Assembly: GCF_900107035.1 (NCBI RefSeq)
Contig: NZ_FNOJ01000005.1
Span: 1-64,000 of the forward strand
DNA: 64,000 bases
Direction: 5' to 3'
Origin: Alicyclobacillus hesperidum
Lineage (GTDB): Bacteria; Bacillota; Bacilli; Alicyclobacillales; Alicyclobacillaceae
This document shows positions 17,050-24,429 of the stretch, piece by piece. The first letter of the stretch is position 1, and the number at the start of each line of letters is the position of its first letter. Both the position numbers and the translations under genes were made by a program. The notes beneath the pieces are model-generated. The model was not told where the DNA came from and ran no database searches. It saw only the letters and a list, made by a program, of their open reading frames with translations.

Positions 17050-17655
17050 TCACGTCCCGTAAAACCAAGACATGAGCAGATACACGAGATCGGAAAAAGC
17101 GGCGTTCAATGGCGGCACAAGGAAAACGAACAGCAGAATCCACGGCCCGTAAGGTTCAATCCGACTGTACACAGCCGCTTGCCGATACGGCAACAGTTCG
17201 TATAAAATGCGCGAGCCATCAAGCGGCGGGATGGGAATCATGTTCAGCACGAACAGCGCAATATTGATCTCAAAGAGCATGCCAAGTACCGTGCCCAAAA
17301 TTCCGTATGTGTACGGTTGCATCGCCCGCAACACGCCATAACTCGCCGCCGCGATCACAAGGTTGGAACATGGACCGGCGGCCGCCGTGACGATCACGCC
17401 AAGACGCCGATGGCGAAAGTGTGCAGGTTGGATGGGTACAGGGCGCGCCCAGCCAATTGGCGCGATGAGCATGGCGATGACACCTGTCCACTCAAGGTGA
17501 ACGAGTGGATTCAAGGTCAACCGTCCCTCGTGGCGAGCCGTCTTATCTCCTTGAAGATCAGCTGCCAAAGCGTGGGCAAATTCATGAAGAACGAGACTCG
17601 CAAGTACCAGTAAAACGCGCAAAATCCAGGTTGGCGACGACCATTGAGCGAACAA
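17050..17655 (-). CDS. Site-2 protease family membrane metalloprotease (YwhC-like)
   Basis: A 201-aa multi-pass protein with the zinc motif HEFAHA (about 24-29) and the second motif NMIPIPPLDGSRIL (about 138-151), whose Asp is the third ligand. Single-domain members without PDZ, such as this, are common in Firmicutes; the substrate is unknown. The gene stops 13 bases before the scpA start, consistent with an operon. Confidence 0.88.
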   Translation of the reverse strand: MFAQWSSPTWILRVLLVLASLVLHEFAHALAADLQGDKTARHEGRLTLNPLVHLEWTGVIAMLIAPIGWARPVPIQPAHFRHRRLGVIVTAAAGPCSNLVIAAASYGVLRAMQPYTYGILGTVLGMLFEINIALFVLNMIPIPPLDGSRILYELLPYRQAAVYSRIEPYGPWILLFVFLVPPLNAAFSDLVYLLMSWFYGT

Positions 17656-17687
17656 AGCGAAACCTCCCGCCGCGATCGATAGACGAA

Positions 17688-18425
17688 TTATAGCACAGCC
17701 CCGCGCAAGTCACGCAGACGAGCACGCCATAGGCTACGCTCTACGAAAGCGGCATCCGTGCACAGGAGAGCCTCTTTTAATTCGCCGGCAAGATTGAGTT
17801 TGTCACTGGCAATGAGCAGGCGATTTTGGCTCGTCCACGGCACGCCCACAGGTAGATCGACGATAGATGCGAAACGTTCGGCACCTGCTCTGACAAACGC
17901 TCGCAACTGTCCAGCCCGATAATGGGATGCGATGATGTTGTAGACGATGATCCCTGACGGTTGCAAAACGGCACGCAACCAATCCCACACCTCAGTGGCC
18001 AGGGCTGGCTGGTATATGCGCGTCTTGAGGTAGGCATCGACGAAAATGAGATCGTATATTTCGGCCATCTCCGAGCGAACAAACGCGAAGCCGTCACCCA
18101 CCCAGTAGTCGGCCTCCTTGTGTGTTGGCGCTTGAAAGTACTCGATAGCGAGCCCAAGGACCGTTTCGTCGATCTCGACGCCGTGGAGCTGACAGTTTGG
18201 ATGTGCCTTACGAACATGGTACAGACTTGTACCTGCACCCACACCTATTGATAAAAACGAAGATAACTGAGGTCGTGTTTGAACAAGTCCCCGAAACGCA
18301 CGTTGATAAGGGAAAACCGGCCGGTCGGGCCGGGCGAGATCGACCGCTCCCTGCCACCCGCCCCGCTTTCCAAATCGCATTTGGCGCACGCGTCCGTCTT
18401 CGATGACTTCTATCCAATCGTGCAC
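17688..18425 (-). CDS. Spermidine synthase-like methyltransferase-fold protein
   Basis: A 245-aa protein of the spermidine synthase fold. The glycine-rich loop SIGVGAGTSLYHVRK (about 59-73), acidic HGVEIDETVL and YDLIFVDAYL are visible. Key polyamine-binding residues of true SpeE are not obvious, so it may not be a spermidine synthase. The start is GTG at 18425. It is downstream of the spoVA group and upstream of the site-2 protease gene on the same strand. Confidence 0.75.
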   Translation of the reverse strand: MHDWIEVIEDGRVRQMRFGKRGGWQGAVDLARPDRPVFPYQRAFRGLVQTRPQLSSFLSIGVGAGTSLYHVRKAHPNCQLHGVEIDETVLGLAIEYFQAPTHKEADYWVGDGFAFVRSEMAEIYDLIFVDAYLKTRIYQPALATEVWDWLRAVLQPSGIIVYNIIASHYRAGQLRAFVRAGAERFASIVDLPVGVPWTSQNRLLIASDKLNLAGELKEALLCTDAAFVERSLWRARLRDLRGAVL

Positions 18426-18507
18426 CGAACCAGGTCCAGAAAATAGTTCTGAAATCGCACGTCATCCCCAATCGCAATCAGTCTGCAATTAGTATAACGG
18501 AACGACG

Positions 18508-18645
18508 TCAGGCTGTCGCTGTCGCTGGCTGACGTGACCAGAACCGTGAAAGAAACGGCCAAACAGGGCGAACGATCCCCACAAACGTCTGAAACATGCC
18601 GAAATAGCGGAATAGCCGGGGAAGGAACATCAACATGCTGAGCAT
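18508..18645 (-). CDS. Small hydrophobic protein after the spoVA genes
   Basis: A 45-aa reading frame starting MLSMLMFLPRLFRYFG, aromatic- and Pro-rich with basic residues, ending in an Ala/Thr tail. A strong GGAGGTGA site lies about 10 bases before the ATG at 18645. Its position just after spoVAEA, where spoVAF stands in B. subtilis, suggests a sporulation role. No family is recognised; the length is too short to be sure it is real. Confidence 0.5.
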   Translation of the reverse strand: MLSMLMFLPRLFRYFGMFQTFVGIVRPVWPFLSRFWSRQPATATA

Positions 18646-18693
18646 GACGGCTCTCACCTCCACCTCTCTTCTGCACGATATGCGCTGGCGAGG

Positions 18694-19302
18694 TCATTCT
18701 TGTGGGCGCTCTTGCCGATGATTGTGCGCCAACATCAACACCCATTCGATTGCGGAGGTGGTGACAGGAGAGCCACGTTGCGGAGCATCGCGCCCTTGCA
18801 TTTTGCCGATGTCTCCGATGCCAATGACCACGGGGGCGTCAAGTCGCCGCAAAATATCGACCGTGTCCCCTTCGACGATGTATGAGTTTAATTCAAAGCC
18901 ATCCTTATCGACTGCCCGTTCCACCCGGTTGCCAAAACGGTCGATGCTAAAATCGACCGCCGCACCTTCGACATCTGTAGTCTTGGAAGCGACGGCGAGC
19001 GCTCCAATGACCTCGATGTCAGGGTGGTGTAAGAGCACGCTTAACGCCGACTCTCCGCCTGACTCGTGCTTGTTGCCGTTATCGTCGAGCATGACAATCA
19101 CAGGATCGCCTGCAGACTGGCGAATCCAGTCGACTAGTTGGATGCCTGTCGCTGGCGTCGGATTGCCGGCACTCTCCGCAATCACTTGGCAGCCCGTACG
19201 CCGCGCCGCCATTTTGAGCGCACGTAAGGCCATGTGATCGCCATCGGTGACGACAATGACTCGCCTCCTGCATCCCCCTCTGCCGCTATTTGCATGTGAC
19301 AT
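18694..19302 (-). CDS. spoVAEA: Stage V sporulation protein AEA
   Basis: A 202-aa soluble protein of the SpoVAEa family (B. subtilis length 203). Family marks: RVIVVTDGDHMALRALK near the N-terminus, GDPVIVMLDDNG and the C-terminal PVVIGIGDIGKMQGRD. It belongs to the set of proteins that move dipicolinate into the forespore and out during germination. The ATG at 19302 has GGGTGAG upstream; the alternative GTG at 19311 overlaps the spoVAEB stop. Confidence 0.92.
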   Translation of the reverse strand: MSHANSGRGGCRRRVIVVTDGDHMALRALKMAARRTGCQVIAESAGNPTPATGIQLVDWIRQSAGDPVIVMLDDNGNKHESGGESALSVLLHHPDIEVIGALAVASKTTDVEGAAVDFSIDRFGNRVERAVDKDGFELNSYIVEGDTVDILRRLDAPVVIGIGDIGKMQGRDAPQRGSPVTTSAIEWVLMLAHNHRQERPQE

Positions 19303-19307
19303 AGCAC

Positions 19308-19670
19308 TCACCCTTTGGGTTTAGCAAACATGGCCGCCAAAAAGGCGAAGACGATTGCCGCAGAGATGCCTGCGCTGGTCACTTCAAAAATGCCAGTAAT
19401 AACGCCAATCCAGCCATGTGTCCGCGCTTCGAGCAACGCCCCGTGGACAAGCGCATTGCCAAAACTGGTGATGGGAACTGTCGCACCCGCACCCGCAAAT
19501 TTAATGAGCGGATCGTAAAGTCCTAACCCGTCGGCCACTGCCCCAGCCACGACCAATATGGACATCACATGTCCAGGCGTCATTCGCGTCGAATCCATCA
19601 GAATTTGCCCGACGGCACAGATGGCACCTCCGACGAGAAACGCCCAAAGAAACGTCGACCAAGTTGGCAT
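19308..19670 (-). CDS. spoVAEB: Stage V sporulation protein AEB
   Basis: A 120-aa membrane protein with about four helices. The segments [13 protein letters not shown] and [14 protein letters not shown] are typical of the SpoVAC/SpoVAEb family. It is part of the dipicolinic acid channel in the spore inner membrane. It stands between spoVAD and spoVAEA with short gaps, so all are one operon. Confidence 0.93.
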   Translation of the reverse strand: MPTWSTFLWAFLVGGAICAVGQILMDSTRMTPGHVMSILVVAGAVADGLGLYDPLIKFAGAGATVPITSFGNALVHGALLEARTHGWIGVITGIFEVTSAGISAAIVFAFLAAMFAKPKG

Positions 19671-19673
19671 GGC

Positions 19674-20693
19674 TTACACATCCTTTCGTTCGAACGCGAT
19701 CGCGTGGGAAATGCCAGGAATGGTGTCGCTTTGCTGGGCGCTGACCGTCGATAGCAAGGCACCCGTAGCACTGACCAGAATCCGTTTGTAGGTACCGTCG
19801 AGAAGTCGTTTAAAGAGATGCCCAAACGTGACGATGGTACAGCAGGCTCCGCCGCTTCCACCGGAAAAAACTTCAGGCTGCTTCGCATCGTAAATCAACG
19901 CCCCACAGTCGTTTAAGCGCTCTGGCTCAGGGTTTATACCACGTTCTAGCAAGAGCTTACGCAACAGCCGCAAACCGATGTGGCCAAGGTCTCCCGTGAC
20001 GACCAGATCGTAATCGGCAAACGTACGCCCTGTATCGCGCAGATGTTGCAAAAGGGTATCGCAAGCGGCTGGTGCCATGGCGGCACCCATTTCCCAGGGC
20101 GACTTAATACCGTAGTCGACAACACTGCCAATCGTCGCGTGAGTCAGTTGAATGGTGCTCGATGCTCGAGAAAGAACTGCGGCTCCAGCCCCTGTCACGG
20201 TCCGTTGCGCTGTCGGTGGCTTTTGTGCGCCGTACTCTGTCGGGTAGCGAAATTGACGCTCTGCCGTGCTGGTGTGGCTGGACGTCCCGACAATCACCCG
20301 CTGTGCGTGACCAGTGTGAACAATCAAGGCACCAAGCGCCAACGACTCACAAATCGAAGCACAGGCGCTATACACTCCTAAGGCAGGCCGCAGAAAGGCG
20401 CGCGTACCAAAGTAGAATCCCGTCAACTGAGCGTTGAGGTCGCCCCCGACTAAAACGTCAACATCTTCGCTCGTCACATGTGCTTTCTCCATGGCAGTCT
20501 GTACCGCTTGCGAAAACATTCGCTGTTCTGAATGCTCCCACGTGTCATCGTCGATGCGGTCGTTGTCAAGACGAATATCAAAATCTTGTCCCAGCGGTCC
20601 TTGCGCTTCGACCTGACCGGCAACCGTACCAACGCCAGAGACGTATACAGGGTTTTGTTGCAAATCCCACGTGGATCGCCCCAGACGCGCCAT
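19674..20693 (-). CDS. spoVAD: Stage V sporulation protein AD
   Basis: A 339-aa thiolase-fold protein that binds dipicolinic acid in B. subtilis. Visible blocks are VLVGGDLNAQLTGFYFGTR, GVYSACASICESLALG and a C-terminal GGSGGACC. The ATG at 20693 (MARLGR) has AGGAGGA upstream; an earlier in-frame start at 20753 lies inside spoVAC. Peripheral on the inner membrane with SpoVAEA/SpoVAC. Confidence 0.95.
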   Translation of the reverse strand: MARLGRSTWDLQQNPVYVSGVGTVAGQVEAQGPLGQDFDIRLDNDRIDDDTWEHSEQRMFSQAVQTAMEKAHVTSEDVDVLVGGDLNAQLTGFYFGTRAFLRPALGVYSACASICESLALGALIVHTGHAQRVIVGTSSHTSTAERQFRYPTEYGAQKPPTAQRTVTGAGAAVLSRASSTIQLTHATIGSVVDYGIKSPWEMGAAMAPAACDTLLQHLRDTGRTFADYDLVVTGDLGHIGLRLLRKLLLERGINPEPERLNDCGALIYDAKQPEVFSGGSGGACCTIVTFGHLFKRLLDGTYKRILVSATGALLSTVSAQQSDTIPGISHAIAFERKDV

Positions 20694-20706
20694 GTCCTCA
20701 TCCTCC

Positions 20707-21165
20707 TTACAGGTGCTCGATGATATAACGAATGAGCGCGATAAAGAAGGCACTCACGACCCCATAGACAATCACCGGGCCGGACACCTTAAACATGTTG
20801 CCACCGATACCTGCAACAAGCCCCTCGCTCCTATGTTCCATGGCGGCCGAAGTCATCGTGTTGGAGAATCCTGTGACAGGCACAGCGGACCCCGCTCCGG
20901 CCCACTGCGCAAATCGATCGTACACGCCAAAAGCGGTGAAGCAGGCCGCGAGGAAGATGAGCACTGCGACGGTAGGGTTTCCAGCTTCTGTAGGTTTGAA
21001 GTGTCCGTAGCGGATAAACAGCGTTTGGATGACCTGTCCAAGTTCGCAAATCAGACCACCCACGATAAACGCCCGTACCGTGTTTCGTACAATTCGGCGA
21101 GCAGGCCGCTCGCGTTTGACCAATTCTTGATAACGAAGGCGATCCTCTTTTGTGACCAGCGACAC
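20707..21165 (-). CDS. spoVAC: Stage V sporulation protein AC
   Basis: A 152-aa membrane protein, first gene of this spoVA group, acting as a mechanosensitive dipicolinate channel in B. subtilis. Family segments are AFIVGGLICELGQVIQT and VPVTGFSNTMTSAAMEHRSEG. The GTG at 21165 is preferred since GGGAGGG then lies 6 bases upstream; an ATG at 21171 is too near. spoVAA and spoVAB are absent between it and sigF. Confidence 0.92.
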   Translation of the reverse strand: MSLVTKEDRLRYQELVKRERPARRIVRNTVRAFIVGGLICELGQVIQTLFIRYGHFKPTEAGNPTVAVLIFLAACFTAFGVYDRFAQWAGAGSAVPVTGFSNTMTSAAMEHRSEGLVAGIGGNMFKVSGPVIVYGVVSAFFIALIRYIIEHL

Positions 21166-21201
21166 GCACATCCCTCCCACAAGCGTTCGTTTGATCGACG
21201 A

Positions 21202-21208
21202 TAGGATG
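21202..21208 (-). promoter_or_regulatory. Possible SigG-type -10 of the spoVAC operon
   Basis: CATCCTA on the minus strand matches the forespore -10 consensus CATNHTA, about 37 bases before spoVAC and after the sigF terminator. The matching -35 is poor, so only the -10 is annotated. Confidence 0.35.
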
Positions 21209-21220
21209 CCCAGTGCAAAA

Positions 21221-21246
21221 TGAAAAAAGCCGCCAATGGCGGCTTT
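21221..21246 (-). terminator. Intrinsic terminator of the spoIIA operon
   Basis: On the minus strand a 9-bp stem AAAGCCGCC/GGCGGCTTT with a 3-base loop continues into TTTCATTTT. It lies about 30 bases after the sigF stop at 21278. Confidence 0.85.
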
Positions 21247-21277
21247 GCAATTATCCACTTAAAGAATTTCCAACCCG

Positions 21278-22033
21278 TCACTCCAGTTCCTTCTTGATGT
21301 GCTGTAAAATGCGTTTCTCAAGCCGCGACACTTGAACTTGCGAAATTCCCAAGACGCGGGCGACGTCGCTTTGCGTCTTGTCGCGAAAGAAGCGCATGTA
21401 CACAATGAAACGCTCTCGTTCGGGCAAACGCCCGATAATTTCATGAAGTTCGACTTTATCAAACTTCCCATCCGTCTCTTCGTCGGCAATTTGATCCATC
21501 AGATAAATCGGATCGCCGTCATTTTCGTACACCGTTTCATGAATCGATGCGGGTGCCCGCAAAGCCTCCTGCGCAAAGACGATCTCCGAAGGCTCCATGC
21601 CCATAGCTTCTGCGACCTCGGTAATGTGCGGCTGCCGGCCAAGTTCTTTGGATAGCCGATCGCGCACGTGTCGTATTTGTTTTGCCGTCTCCTTAAGGCT
21701 ACGACTCACCTTTACCGTGCTGTCATCGCGCAAAAATCGTTGGATTTCGCCGATGATCATGGGGACGGCATACGTGGAAAACTTCACGTCGTAAGACAAG
21801 TCGAACTTATCGACCGCCTTCATCAGGCCAATGCAACCGATTTGAAAAAGATCATCCGCCTCGTACCCGCGGCCCAAAAAGCGTTGCACTACCGCCCACA
21901 CAAGCCTTTGATTATGTACGATCAACTTATCGCGTGCCTCTGTATCACCATCGTGACTCAACTCAAGCAGCTTGCGTACCTCGTCATCGGAGAGCTTCTG
22001 ATGTTTCAAAGACGACTCTTTCGCATAGTCCAT
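21278..22033 (-). CDS. sigF: RNA polymerase sigma-F factor
   Basis: A 251-aa sigma-70 family factor for early forespore transcription. Region 2 (GRGYEADDLFQIGCIGLMKA, about 55-75), the KFSTYAVPMIIGEIQRFLRD segment and region 4 HTH (SDVARVLGISQVQVSRLEKR, near the C-terminus) are clear. It is the third gene of spoIIAA-spoIIAB-sigF and is held inactive by SpoIIAB until SpoIIAA is dephosphorylated. The short gap after spoIIAB carries a purine-rich ribosome site. Confidence 0.97.
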   Translation of the reverse strand: MDYAKESSLKHQKLSDDEVRKLLELSHDGDTEARDKLIVHNQRLVWAVVQRFLGRGYEADDLFQIGCIGLMKAVDKFDLSYDVKFSTYAVPMIIGEIQRFLRDDSTVKVSRSLKETAKQIRHVRDRLSKELGRQPHITEVAEAMGMEPSEIVFAQEALRAPASIHETVYENDGDPIYLMDQIADEETDGKFDKVELHEIIGRLPERERFIVYMRFFRDKTQSDVARVLGISQVQVSRLEKRILQHIKKELE

Positions 22034-22048
22034 CGCGAAACTGCCCCC

Positions 22049-22510
22049 TTACATGACGTCAGGGGCGGTTCGAAACGTTTTAACGAGCGTGACGCGAGTT
22101 CCTTCCCCCACTTCAGAGACAATTTCCAGCGAGTCGACAAATGTCTCCATGATGGTCATGCCCATCCCAGATCGCTCCAATTCGGGACGCGATGTATACA
22201 TGGGTTGTTTGGCCATTTCAATATCAGGGATACCTACACCATGGTCCTCGATGACGACGCGCACCGTGTGTTCAAATAACGCACACTCGACGGTGACTTC
22301 TCCGTCACCCTCCTGATAGCCATGAATAATGGCATTTGTGACCGCCTCCGAAACAGCCGTCTTTAATTCTGTCAGCTCTTCCATCGTTGGATCCAATGCT
22401 GCAACAAAAGACGCAACGGCAACCCGGGCCAGTGATTCGTTTTCCGACCTACTTGGGAACTGCAGACGCAGGTAATTGTCAAGGCGGACATCCTCAGCGA
22501 TGTGATCCAT
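22049..22510 (-). CDS. spoIIAB: Anti-sigma-F factor SpoIIAB
   Basis: A 153-aa GHKL-fold kinase and anti-sigma factor. ATP-binding motifs: SEAVTNAIIHGY (N box), VIEDHGVGIPD (G1) and RSGMGMTIMETFVD (G2). It binds SigF and phosphorylates SpoIIAA. The ATG at 22510 has GGGAGC 8 bases upstream; the GTG at 22519 overlapping the spoIIAA stop is an alternative. Confidence 0.96.
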   Translation of the reverse strand: MDHIAEDVRLDNYLRLQFPSRSENESLARVAVASFVAALDPTMEELTELKTAVSEAVTNAIIHGYQEGDGEVTVECALFEHTVRVVIEDHGVGIPDIEMAKQPMYTSRPELERSGMGMTIMETFVDSLEIVSEVGEGTRVTLVKTFRTAPDVM

Positions 22511-22515
22511 ATATA

Positions 22516-22866
22516 TCACGCTCCCAGAATGGCTGCCATCGCAGCTTCCTCAGATTCATACACGGGCAGTATTTTTAACAGGCCTGACATCTCAAACAAT
22601 CTTCGCAACGGCGCACTCACTTCACAAAGAGCCATCTTACCACCGTGTTCCATGACAGTGCGATACCTGCCAAGAATCAGCCCTAACCCCGAACTGTCCA
22701 TAAAGTCGATGTTGCGAAACGACATCACTAAGCCCCGATACCCATGTTCCTCCAACTGCTGTTCGATTCTATCCCGAATTTGTTCCACAGCATGGTGGTC
22801 CAACTCACCTTTGAGTCCAATGACCAAGACACCTTGTTCGTATCTCGTCTCTACCGGCACTGTCAT
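22516..22866 (-). CDS. spoIIAA: Anti-sigma-F factor antagonist SpoIIAA
   Basis: A 116-aa STAS-domain protein. The phosphorylated serine is in FMDSSGLG (Ser58, the same number as in B. subtilis). When dephosphorylated by SpoIIE it frees SigF from SpoIIAB. First gene of the operon, with a GGAGGG ribosome site and a SigH-type promoter immediately upstream. Confidence 0.96.
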   Translation of the reverse strand: MTVPVETRYEQGVLVIGLKGELDHHAVEQIRDRIEQQLEEHGYRGLVMSFRNIDFMDSSGLGLILGRYRTVMEHGGKMALCEVSAPLRRLFEMSGLLKILPVYESEEAAMAAILGA

Positions 22867-22895
22867 TCTCCCTCCATATCAGCGATCTGGCCAAG

Positions 22896-22925
22896 AAATT
22901 CACGCTTCAAACGGTCAATTCCTGC
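22896..22925 (-). promoter_or_regulatory. SigH-type promoter of spoIIA
   Basis: On the minus strand GCAGGAATT (22917-22925), a 12-bp spacer and CGTGAATTT (22896-22904) match the SigH consensus RNAGGAWWW-N11/12-RNNGAATWW at every position but one. The spoIIAA start is 30 bases downstream. The B. subtilis spoIIA operon is known to be SigH dependent. Confidence 0.8.
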
Positions 22926-22927
22926 CC

Positions 22928-22965
22928 GTTGACAAAAGTAGTTGTGATTCTTGCGTTTTCGACAA
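22928..22965 (-). promoter_or_regulatory. Two Spo0A boxes upstream of spoIIA
   Basis: On the minus strand TTGTCGAAAA (22956-22965) holds the full 0A core TGTCGAA, and TTTTGTCAAC (22928-22937) has 6 of 7 positions with R = A. The second abuts the SigH -35. This layout agrees with direct activation of spoIIA by Spo0A~P. The divergent gene at 23031 lies on the other side and could share them. Confidence 0.65.
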
Positions 22966-23030
22966 TTCTCCCATTTCAAGCTAAACTTCTACGTAGTAAA
23001 ATGGACAAAAGCGGTCGTGGAGGTAGCTTT

Positions 23031-24347
23031 ATGGAAACCCTCGGAACAAAAATGCGGGCTTTGCGCAAGCAACGCGGTTTAACTCAACTACAACTCGCCA
23101 GTGGAATTTCAACGCCAAGTATGATTAGTCAAATTGAAAGTGACCGAGCAACACCGTCACCACAATTGCTTGAACAACTCGCAAATCGTCTCGGTGTCGA
23201 ACTCAATTATTTTGAAACTGAGTTCATTGAAAAATCGGACGAACTGCAGTGCTATCGGTCAGCAAAAGAACACATGGAGGCAGGGAATTACCGTGAGGCT
23301 ATCGACTTGTTCCAATCCCTAAGTTGGCCACTAGCGCCACAATTTCGTCCAGACTCCATCTATCTGGACGTGGCCACCTGTTACTTCCGACTTGGGGAGT
23401 ACGAACGGGCAGCCAATATGTATGAGTCGCTCGTCGAGTTGGGATGCAACCGCTCGGAAGTTTCGGTGGTGGTGAGTGGATATTACCATGGTGCGTTGGC
23501 GCACCGGAAACTAGGTCACGACGATGTTGCGATCGCGTACTTAGAACGTGCTCGCGAAATCATCCGCACTCATGTGGAACATTACTCCTCTATGTCAATC
23601 AAAGTAGGGCTCAGTTTGGCGCGACTTTACCTGCAATCGAGTCATTTTAAACAGGCAAAGGAGATTTATCTCGAACTACTCGAACTCTCACAGACATATT
23701 CGAGCCGTGTTGACTTCGCGACGATTTACCATGGTCTAGCGTGTTCGTCGACCTACTTAGGCGAATATGATGACGCTTTAGTTTACTGTGAGCGAGCCGT
23801 CGAAGAACACCAAAGCTTACAGAACATCGGCAACGCCATGCGCTGCCGGATCAATCGTAGCCTCATCCTGCGTATGGCGAATCGCTACGACGAGGCCTAC
23901 ACGTATCTGCAGGAGCTTGGTGCGCATGTAAATCCGCATGACAGTTTACTTCGGACCGCCATACACCATGAACTCGCTCAACTCTGCTTGCAGTTCGAAC
24001 GGCTACACGAGGGGATTGAACACACCGAAATCGCGCTTACATCAAAACGCCTTGACAGACGAGCGGAGGTCGCATTGCGAACGTTGCGTATCAAGATCTT
24101 TTTACAACTTCAGGATCTTGTGAACGCGCATGCTGAATTGGATCGATTGGAAGGTTGTTGCAAAGACGATGCAACGGCGTTGCCCACGGACTATGTCCGC
24201 TTGAAGTGCGAGGTTCTACACCAAATTGGAGCTGACGCTGAGCTTATCAAGTTTTGTCAAGCACAAGCGGAACAAACAATCTCCGCCGACGAAAACCAAG
24301 AGCAAGAGATAGCACCGTTCACATTTTGGATATTTCCAAGACAATAA
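23031..24347 (+). CDS. XRE-type regulator with TPR repeats
   Basis: A 438-aa protein. The N-terminal Cro/C1 HTH (about 5-60; QLASGISTPSMISQIESDR) is followed by about nine TPR-like helical pairs (from about 80 to 420; for example YFRLGEYERAANMYESLVEL and CERAVEEHQSLQNIGNAMR). This plan resembles peptide-responsive regulators (RRNPP/Rap-like) or other Firmicute HTH-TPR regulators, but no signal peptide gene is seen nearby. The start ATG at 23031 has GGAGGTAG. It is divergent from spoIIAA with Spo0A boxes between. Confidence 0.8.
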   Translation: METLGTKMRALRKQRGLTQLQLASGISTPSMISQIESDRATPSPQLLEQLANRLGVELNYFETEFIEKSDELQCYRSAKEHMEAGNYREAIDLFQSLSWPLAPQFRPDSIYLDVATCYFRLGEYERAANMYESLVELGCNRSEVSVVVSGYYHGALAHRKLGHDDVAIAYLERAREIIRTHVEHYSSMSIKVGLSLARLYLQSSHFKQAKEIYLELLELSQTYSSRVDFATIYHGLACSSTYLGEYDDALVYCERAVEEHQSLQNIGNAMRCRINRSLILRMANRYDEAYTYLQELGAHVNPHDSLLRTAIHHELAQLCLQFERLHEGIEHTEIALTSKRLDRRAEVALRTLRIKIFLQLQDLVNAHAELDRLEGCCKDDATALPTDYVRLKCEVLHQIGADAELIKFCQAQAEQTISADENQEQEIAPFTFWIFPRQ

Positions 24348-24358
24348 GATTCATCAGC

Positions 24359-24409
24359 AAAAAACTCGTTCGCTCGACACGTTGTCGATAGGAGTCGAGC
24401 GAACGAGTT
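24359..24409 (-). terminator. Strong terminator between dacF and the HTH-TPR gene
   Basis: A perfect 16-bp stem (AACTCGTTCGCTCGAC with its complement) has a 15-base loop; on the minus strand it is followed by TTTTG. It ends dacF and may also serve the convergent plus-strand gene that stops at 24347, although the plus side lacks a T-run. Confidence 0.85.
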
Positions 24410-24429
24410 GCAATTTCGACACGAGATCG

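Noticed and set aside
17688-18425. Calling the gene speE
   Set aside because: The fold matches, but residues for polyamine binding are not evident, and no speD or other polyamine gene is adjacent.
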